The notes below the pieces were generated by a model, which did not search any database, was not told where the DNA came from, and saw nothing but the letters and a program-made list of their open reading frames with translations. A stretch of DNA of 64,000 bases from a virus. Each line of letters opens with the position of its first letter. The stretch's first letter is position 1. This document shows positions 59,702-64,000 of the stretch, piece after piece. The position numbers and the translations under genes are program-made. The stretch covers positions 1-64,000 of the IMG/VR virus record IMGVR_UViG_3300036466_000503. One strand, 5' to 3'.

Positions 59702-60298
59702 TTAAGCTACATTTTTTTCAATAATACCTTTAAGCTTTTTTCTTATTTTCTTTAATCTATAATCAATAGCCTGAAAGGATACACCCTCTATTTCTGCTAT
59801 TTCTGTAATAGTTAACTCTTCCATATAGTACATATCTATCATACGGGCTTCCTGCTCATTTAAATGATAATATAGATAATCAATAGTGTTTTGGTCTATA
59901 TAACTTGCTTCAAGGTCATAATCGTCTTCAAAATCTAATGTCTGACCGTCTTCATACTCATAGTCAAGGCTGATAGAGTTATCCATTATTTCATCACTTT
60001 CAGAGTTATAAAAGTCCTTTACAGCACTATCTAATACATAATAAAGGAAAGTATTAAATGCTGCTTTTTCAGGTTTATATAACCTAATAGCCTTTTCTAT
60101 TGTTTCAAGAAGAAGATACTGCATAAGATCTTCGTTGATATAACCATTATTTTTTGCAGAACTTTTAATTGTCCTGATATTATTATCAATTACTTTTTTA
60201 ACCTCTTTTTTATCACCATTTTTTGCTTTTTCCCAATTAACCTCTTGACCATACTGTTCAGCAGAAACCTCATATTTACTTAGTTCAAATTTATTCAA
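59702..60298 (-). CDS. Sigma-70-like factor, second copy (198 aa)
   Basis: TTG at 60298 after AAGGAGTG. Region 2-like helices are at residues ~50-110 (KSSAKNNGYINEDLMQYLLLE, AFNTFLYYVLD). The region 4 helix-turn-helix near 150-190 is LTITEIAEIEGVSFQAIDYRL. An acidic linker (EDGQTLDFEDDYDLE) joins them. Transcribed away from the XRE repressor, so probably an early activator under repressor control. Confidence 0.75.
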   Translation of the reverse strand: MNKFELSKYEVSAEQYGQEVNWEKAKNGDKKEVKKVIDNNIRTIKSSAKNNGYINEDLMQYLLLETIEKAIRLYKPEKAAFNTFLYYVLDSAVKDFYNSESDEIMDNSISLDYEYEDGQTLDFEDDYDLEASYIDQNTIDYLYYHLNEQEARMIDMYYMEELTITEIAEIEGVSFQAIDYRLKKIRKKLKGIIEKNVA

Positions 60299-60325
60299 AT
60301 TAACCACTCCTTAGTTTTTTTTAGT

Positions 60326-60460
60326 TTTCACTTATAACTATACTATTAATCGCTTTTCATATTATTTATATTTTAATTAATAGTATAGCAGAATGGTTTA
60401 ATTAACATTTAAAATAATGCTTGACAAGGTTTGTCATATAATATATAATTATAAGTGAAA
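60326..60460. promoter_or_regulatory. Nested dyads in the divergent control region
   Basis: TTTCACTTATAA (60326-60337) faces TTATAAGTGAAA (60449-60460). CTATACTATTAAT (60338-60350) faces ATTAATAGTATAG (60376-60388) with 13-bp perfect arms. TGACAAGGTTTGTCA (60422-60436) overlaps the repressor -35. These are good candidates for operators of the XRE repressor acting on both directions. Confidence 0.7.
60421..60449 (+). promoter_or_regulatory. Repressor promoter
   Basis: Perfect TTGACA (60421-60426) and TATAAT (60444-60449) with 17-bp spacing. Confidence 0.9.
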
Positions 60461-60501
60461 TAACAGTCTTACTACAACCAAATCAGAAAGGATTTGATTA
60501 T

Positions 60502-60897
60502 ATGAAATCAGAAAATAAATTACAACTTTCAAAAGAAGAATTTGCAGAGAAAATAGGTCAAAATATGAGAAAGTATAGAGATGATAGAGGACTTACTCTT
60601 CGTGAAATGGGAGAAAGAACTGACTATACAGGTGGCTATATTGGCTTATTAGAAAAGGGAAATGCCGTTCCTAATACTTATGTCCTAATGCAGATATCAA
60701 AAGCCTTAAATGTGCCTGTAAGCAAGTTATTATCAGAAGATACTTCTCCAATACCTGAAAGTTTAAATGATCCTATCTTTCAGAAAGAAGAGAGTAAACC
60801 TTATATCCAACTAATCAAAGAAATAATGAGCAAAGGTATTGAGCCTGATAAAGTAAGAGAAATAATATCTTTTTATGAAAAAATGAAAAGTGAATAA
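60502..60897 (+). CDS. XRE-family repressor, CI-like (131 aa)
   Basis: ATG after AGAAAGGATT. Residues ~12-65 form a classical helix-turn-helix (NMRKYRDDRGLTLREMGERTDYTGGYIGLLEKGNAVP). The C-terminal helical part (IQLIKEIMSKGIEPDKVREI) probably dimerises. No LexA-type protease domain, so induction would not be by self-cleavage. Divergent from the sigma-like gene with dyad-rich DNA between: a lysogeny switch by layout. Confidence 0.8.
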   Translation: MKSENKLQLSKEEFAEKIGQNMRKYRDDRGLTLREMGERTDYTGGYIGLLEKGNAVPNTYVLMQISKALNVPVSKLLSEDTSPIPESLNDPIFQKEESKPYIQLIKEIMSKGIEPDKVREIISFYEKMKSE

Positions 60898-60908
60898 TAT
60901 TAATAGTG

Positions 60909-60947
60909 AACCCGCTTATTCTTAATAAAAGTATAGATAAGCGGGTT
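60909..60947. terminator. Perfect 11-bp hairpin after the repressor
   Basis: AACCCGCTTAT pairs perfectly with ATAAGCGGGTT. There is no T-run on either side, so it may be a processing or pause site rather than a full terminator. Confidence 0.5.
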
Positions 60948-61023
60948 ATTGCTCGTCTATTTAAACCCTGCTGTTATATTATATCATAGATAGAAATTTT
61001 TTCCAACTGATTTAAAAAAATAT

Positions 61024-61353
61024 TTATAATACTATTGCATTATTAACTTCCATATCATAATCAAGAATTGTTACTATATTAATTTTATTATTTTCAAATG
61101 TAAAAAGAATGGTTCCAATTCCACTTTTGAGTGCATAAAACTTTTGTGATAAATATTTTGCGTATTGCAGGTCGTGAAATCTATTATGAAATACATAGTT
61201 AATTTCCTGAATTGCTACATTTCTATCATTCATTCTCTTTACAGCGTGTTTTGTGAAATATACATTATAGTGATTGATTTTTGTTTTATTCACGCTTTTT
61301 TGCATTTTTTCAATATCAAAATCATTTGCGTTAATTGAGTTAATATTAATCAT
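61024..61353 (-). CDS. DUF4258/RelE-like protein (109 aa)
   Basis: ATG start. The centre FTKHAVKRMNDRNVAIQEINYVF fits the DUF4258 pattern (HAxxRMxxRxI), a fold related to RelE/BrnT-type toxins, followed by strands with FYALKSGIGTILFTF. No antitoxin gene is adjacent, which leaves an orphan or a non-toxin. The ribosome binding site lies in an inverted repeat (61360-61399). Confidence 0.6.
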   Translation of the reverse strand: MININSINANDFDIEKMQKSVNKTKINHYNVYFTKHAVKRMNDRNVAIQEINYVFHNRFHDLQYAKYLSQKFYALKSGIGTILFTFENNKINIVTILDYDMEVNNAIVL

Positions 61354-61359
61354 TGTTTG

Positions 61360-61399
61360 ACACTCCTTTCTTATTTTAAGTTTAATAAGGGGGGAGTGT
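61360..61399 (-). promoter_or_regulatory. Leader hairpin masking the ribosome binding site
   Basis: On the minus strand ACACTCC pairs with GGAGTGT, the latter being the ribosome binding site of the 61024 gene. The RNA can therefore fold to block translation. Confidence 0.55.
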
Positions 61400-61468
61400 T
61401 TTATGTTTTGTTATGACTAAAATTTAACCATTTTTTTCTGTAAAACCCCCTGCTGCCTTCCTAATTAA

Positions 61469-62371
61469 TTAAAATGTTAATGAGTTAACCTGTTTCTTTT
61501 TACCTTCATTATCAAGGTGGATATATATTTGAGTTGTTGAAATATTTGAGTGCCCTAAAATTTCCTGAAGTGCTTTTATATCTTTTGTCTGTGAATAGAA
61601 GAGATATCCGAATGTGTGTCTTAGGCTGTGTGCTCTTATCTTTTTTTCAATATCTGTCTTTTTTAAATATTTGTCAATGGTTCTGTTTATTGTCTTTTTA
61701 CAAATTCCTCTCCCGCTGCCACTAATAAATAGTTTTGGACTACCTTCTACTGTAAAATCGTTTTTAGCTCTTTCAGTTTCCATATATTCTAATATCTTTT
61801 CTTTTGCCTTCTTATTGAGTGGAACTGTTCTCTGCTTTTTACCTTTTCCGACAAATGTCAGAGAATCGTTTTCAAAGTCAAATTCTTTAATTTTAATATT
61901 AGTTACTTCAGAAGCTCTTAATCCTGAAAAAATCATAAAATAAATAAGTGCTTGGTTTCTTTTGTGGTTTCTGCCTTGATCACTATCAACTACTTTCATA
62001 TACCTGCGTAATTCCTTTTTATTTAAATAGATAGGTTTTGTGTTTTTTTCTTCCTTTGTTCCTTCAAGTTCAAGAGTTGGATTTTCTGAAATGTAATTTT
62101 TACGAGAAAGAAAGAAGAAGAACTTTTTTAGGGCATACATTTTTTTGTTTCTTGTCTTTGGCAGGTTTCCCTGATTGACGCTGTTAAGGTATTCTTCAAT
62201 TGCTATTCTGTCAATATCTCCATTGATAATGTCTTCATATATATAACCGTTGTAATCTATAAAGTTTTCAACTTCTCTTATATAATCTTCAGCAGTTGTT
62301 TCAGCGTTTCCTTTTTCTTCAAGCATATACCCTTCAAAACCACCAAGTAAACCTCTAATCTTTTTATCCAC
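61469..62371 (-). CDS. Tyrosine recombinase / integrase (300 aa)
   Basis: GTG after AAGGAGG. N-terminal SAM-like domain (~1-95), catalytic domain with Arg152 (SGLRASE), His248-Arg251 (HSLRHTFG), His274 (LGHSNISTT) and nucleophile Tyr283 (QIYIHLD). XerC/D-like length. It could integrate the phage or resolve dimers of the plasmid form; the ParM system and origin make the second attractive. Attachment sites are not identified. Confidence 0.9.
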   Translation of the reverse strand: MDKKIRGLLGGFEGYMLEEKGNAETTAEDYIREVENFIDYNGYIYEDIINGDIDRIAIEEYLNSVNQGNLPKTRNKKMYALKKFFFFLSRKNYISENPTLELEGTKEEKNTKPIYLNKKELRRYMKVVDSDQGRNHKRNQALIYFMIFSGLRASEVTNIKIKEFDFENDSLTFVGKGKKQRTVPLNKKAKEKILEYMETERAKNDFTVEGSPKLFISGSGRGICKKTINRTIDKYLKKTDIEKKIRAHSLRHTFGYLFYSQTKDIKALQEILGHSNISTTQIYIHLDNEGKKKQVNSLTF

Positions 62372-62422
62372 TTTAAAAACCTCCTTATTTTTTTAAAACC
62401 TTTTCCTCAACCCCACAACTTA

Positions 62423-62451
62423 ATTTTACTATATATTATATATTATGTCAA
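62423..62451 (-). promoter_or_regulatory. Recombinase promoter 1
   Basis: TTGACA (62446-62451) and TAAAAT (62423-62428) reading left, 17-bp spacing, about 50 bp before the recombinase start. Confidence 0.7.
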
Positions 62452-62590
62452 GAACTTTTTTTAAATTATTTTTAATATATTCTTATTATATTATACTTTG
62501 TTTATTTTGTAAAGGGATTTTTAAAAGTTTTTTAAAAGTTTTTACATATTATATATTCTTTTAAAAACCCCTTCTTTATGGTATGTCTTA

Positions 62591-62619
62591 ATTATACTAT
62601 TTATAATATTATTTGTCAA
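62591..62619 (-). promoter_or_regulatory. Recombinase promoter 2
   Basis: Perfect TTGACA (62614-62619) and TATAAT (62591-62596) reading left, 17-bp spacing. The DNA between the two promoters has AAAAGTTTTTTAAAAGTTTTT repeats. Confidence 0.8.
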
Positions 62620-62664
62620 GAGAAATAAAGCATTATTTTAAATTTATTTAAAAGTTTTTTTAAA

Positions 62665-63192
62665 TTAGTATAAATCCAATACATTCTCAAACTTCTTAAT
62701 CGTTTTTACTATTTCTTCGTGTTCACGGGTAAATAAATCATATGGTTTTATAATTCCAATCAATTCGTCTTCTTTAATAATACTTATATTTTCCTGTATT
62801 TCGTCATAGTAAAAATCGCAACTATCAGCTAAAAACTCCAAGTAATCTGCATTAATACTTCCAATATTATTGTCTGCTACAAATATAGGAGAATTTTTAT
62901 ACTGCAAGTTAGTTATTTCTGCTTTTTTACCCCTATTATCAGGAAGTGGTATAGATTGTTCTATTTTAGAAAATCCTTCACCTTTATTAATGTATATATC
63001 GCCTTTTTCTATATTTGGAAGTTCACCGTTTCTTTTATAACCCTCCCATTTTTCTTTGAAATTTTTATAGTCATTTTCTCCTACAAAAAGTGCAACTATC
63101 AAATCGCTTATAATATACTTTGTATCTGAAATCTTTTCTATGAGTATCTGATCGGAACCATTAAGAATTTGTGCTAATTTTTTACCATCCAC
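62665..63192 (-). CDS. Hypothetical protein (175 aa)
   Basis: GTG after AAGGAGTTGG. Soluble, acidic alpha/beta protein (SDLIVALFVGENDYKNF; EDELIGIIKPYDLF). No membrane segment. Unknown family, second gene of a rightmost minus-strand unit. Confidence 0.65.
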   Translation of the reverse strand: MDGKKLAQILNGSDQILIEKISDTKYIISDLIVALFVGENDYKNFKEKWEGYKRNGELPNIEKGDIYINKGEGFSKIEQSIPLPDNRGKKAEITNLQYKNSPIFVADNNIGSINADYLEFLADSCDFYYDEIQENISIIKEDELIGIIKPYDLFTREHEEIVKTIKKFENVLDLY

Positions 63193-63233
63193 TTTTAACC
63201 AACTCCTTATTATTTTTTTAAAAAAGAATGAAT

Positions 63234-63257
63234 AGAGAAGAGAAGAGAAGAGAAGAG
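63234..63257. repeat. AGAGA pentanucleotide microsatellite
   Basis: About five tandem AGAGA units between two genes, not in a frame. Slippage could vary the distance between genes in the operon. Confidence 0.85.
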
Positions 63258-63265
63258 TTTATAAA

Positions 63266-63607
63266 TTAAACCAACTGAAAATAGTTTTCTTTATACTCAA
63301 CTCTCTCTAAAATATACTCTTCCTGAATAACCCCAAATACCTCGTTTTTTAGACCATTGCTGTTTTGTCTTAAAAAGTCATTTGCCTGCTCTTGAAAATT
63401 ATCTATTTCAGCCTGTGTATAATCCTTTTCTCCTTCAAACTCTATAATATCTTCCTGAAGATTGACCCTCCAAAAGAATAATATCTCTATTACAGCGTCT
63501 TTAAGTGTCATTTCTGCTATACTATCCCAAGTATCACTTATAGCTTCTTTGAAACCCTCTTCAGAATCAACCAATTTTTTAAAATCAAATCTCCAATGTT
63601 TAGTCAA
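63266..63607 (-). CDS. Hypothetical protein (113 aa)
   Basis: TTG at 63607 after AAAGGGTGG. Mostly helical and acidic (EEGFKEAISDTWDSIAEM; EIDNFQEQANDFLRQN). Family unknown. First gene of the rightmost unit, directly downstream of the triple repeat region. Confidence 0.65.
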   Translation of the reverse strand: MTKHWRFDFKKLVDSEEGFKEAISDTWDSIAEMTLKDAVIEILFFWRVNLQEDIIEFEGEKDYTQAEIDNFQEQANDFLRQNSNGLKNEVFGVIQEEYILERVEYKENYFQLV

Positions 63608-63655
63608 AATAACCACCCTTTGTATTCGTATTTTTTGAAAAATGAAGCAACATAG

Positions 63656-63875
63656 CGACTCGTTTTTCCGCCCCTGGCTGTTCAGAAAAAATTTGTCTAT
63701 TTTCCTGCAAAATATTTTTTCTAAAATTTCTAAACTAAAATTTAAAAATTTAAAAATTAATTTAGAGAAAATGACTCGTTTTTCAGCCCGTCGCCGTTCA
63801 GGAAAAATGCCTATATTTCCCCAAAACGACTCGTTTTTCAGGGTGCGGCTGTTCTGAAAAGAAGTGTCTATTTCT
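63656..63875. repeat. Three ~49-bp repeats at the right end
   Basis: Copies start at 63656, 63772 and 63827. Each has ACTCGTTTTTC, a short GC-rich centre, TTCxGAAAA and then TCTATTTYC or similar. Copy 1 to 2 is 116 bp and 2 to 3 is 55 bp, near multiples of each other. TTTTTC and GAAAAA can pair across the GC-rich centre. Function unknown. Confidence 0.75.
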
Positions 63876-64000
63876 GTACATAAATGACCTCAATTGTCAT
63901 TTTGTTCATAAATGTCAAGAAATGACCAAAAAAGCCTAAAAAGTGGATATAAATTAATAAATTACAGTAAATGTCCGCAATTGTCAAAATCTATATCCAC
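63876..64000. other. Non-coding right end
   Basis: No gene. AATTGTC, AAATGTC and their neighbours recur, similar to 189-215 at the left end. GTGGATATA (63943-63951) faces TATATCCAC (63992-64000), an inverted repeat ending exactly at the window border. Confidence 0.55.

Noticed and set aside
60909-60947. Standard terminator for the repressor
   Set aside because: The stem is perfect but neither strand has a T-run after it, so I kept it as a hairpin of low confidence.
63234-63257. AGAGA microsatellite as a phase-variation switch
   Set aside because: It is between genes and not over a promoter or inside a frame, so a switch is not supported.
63642-63857. 71-codon plus-strand frame at the right end
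   Set aside because: It is made of the three 49-bp repeats, with no ribosome binding site.
1-64000. tRNA or rRNA genes
   Set aside because: No cloverleaf with a GTTCRANNC loop or CCA end and no conserved rRNA segment was noticed on either strand.

Overview
The window is a nearly complete, AT-rich (clearly low-GC) genome of a tailed phage with long-tailed siphovirus architecture, or of a prophage kept as a plasmid. There is no rRNA, no tRNA and no host housekeeping operon. Strong AAGGAGG-type ribosome binding sites, very frequent TTG and GTG starts, and consensus TTGACA/TTGAAT-N17/18-TATAAT promoters point to a low-GC Bacillota host. A stand-alone glycyl-radical peptide resembling the C-terminus of anaerobic ribonucleotide reductase suggests an anaerobe. 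Overlapping spanin-like genes would suit a diderm Bacillota host such as Halanaerobiales. That host assignment is inference.

Layout. 1-4.5 kb is a gene-poor, repeat-dense segment: AAACGCTTA motifs, three diverged ~400-bp units each carrying a ~60-bp A/T-tract element, TGAATACAA and CAAAACATAAA arrays, and three TAAACCCCC motifs spaced 21 bp. It contains one small membrane-protein gene. 4.5-17.5 kb (+) is a metabolism and regulation block: MazG-like pyrophosphatase, zinc-ribbon protein, two orphan adenine methyltransferases, a kinase-like protein, a DNA polymerase III alpha subunit interrupted by a mini-intein, a sigma-like factor and a ClpP-like protein with an altered catalytic triad. 17.6-30 kb (+) is the head and connector module: terminase, portal, protease-scaffold with a nested scaffold start, capsid, connectors, and tail chaperones with a lambda-type GGGAAAG frameshift site. 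30-46.7 kb (+) holds the tape measure, tail tip, fibres built of BspA-like (DUF285) repeats, amidase, holin-like and spanin-like proteins.

46.7-64 kb is mostly on the minus strand. It holds a ParM/ParR-type segregation operon with a consensus promoter, two tandem paralogous membrane proteins, a RecU-like resolvase and a replication operon (exonuclease, primase, helicase, Sak4-like ATPase, SSB-like protein, initiator). The initiator gene contains four 20-bp iterons flanked by two perfect DnaA boxes in opposite orientation, a convincing origin. Next come a candidate small RNA, a second sigma-like factor, an XRE repressor divergent from it, a DUF4258-like protein, a tyrosine recombinase with two consensus promoters, and two unknown genes. 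The right end is non-coding and holds three ~49-bp repeats.

Together, the iteron/DnaA origin, the ParMR system and the recombinase alongside a full virion gene set indicate a phage-plasmid. The plus arm carries late functions and the minus arm carries replication, maintenance and lysogeny control. Seven related promoters (TTGAAT-N17/18-TATAAT, often followed by AATAATAGAAAG) link both arms.
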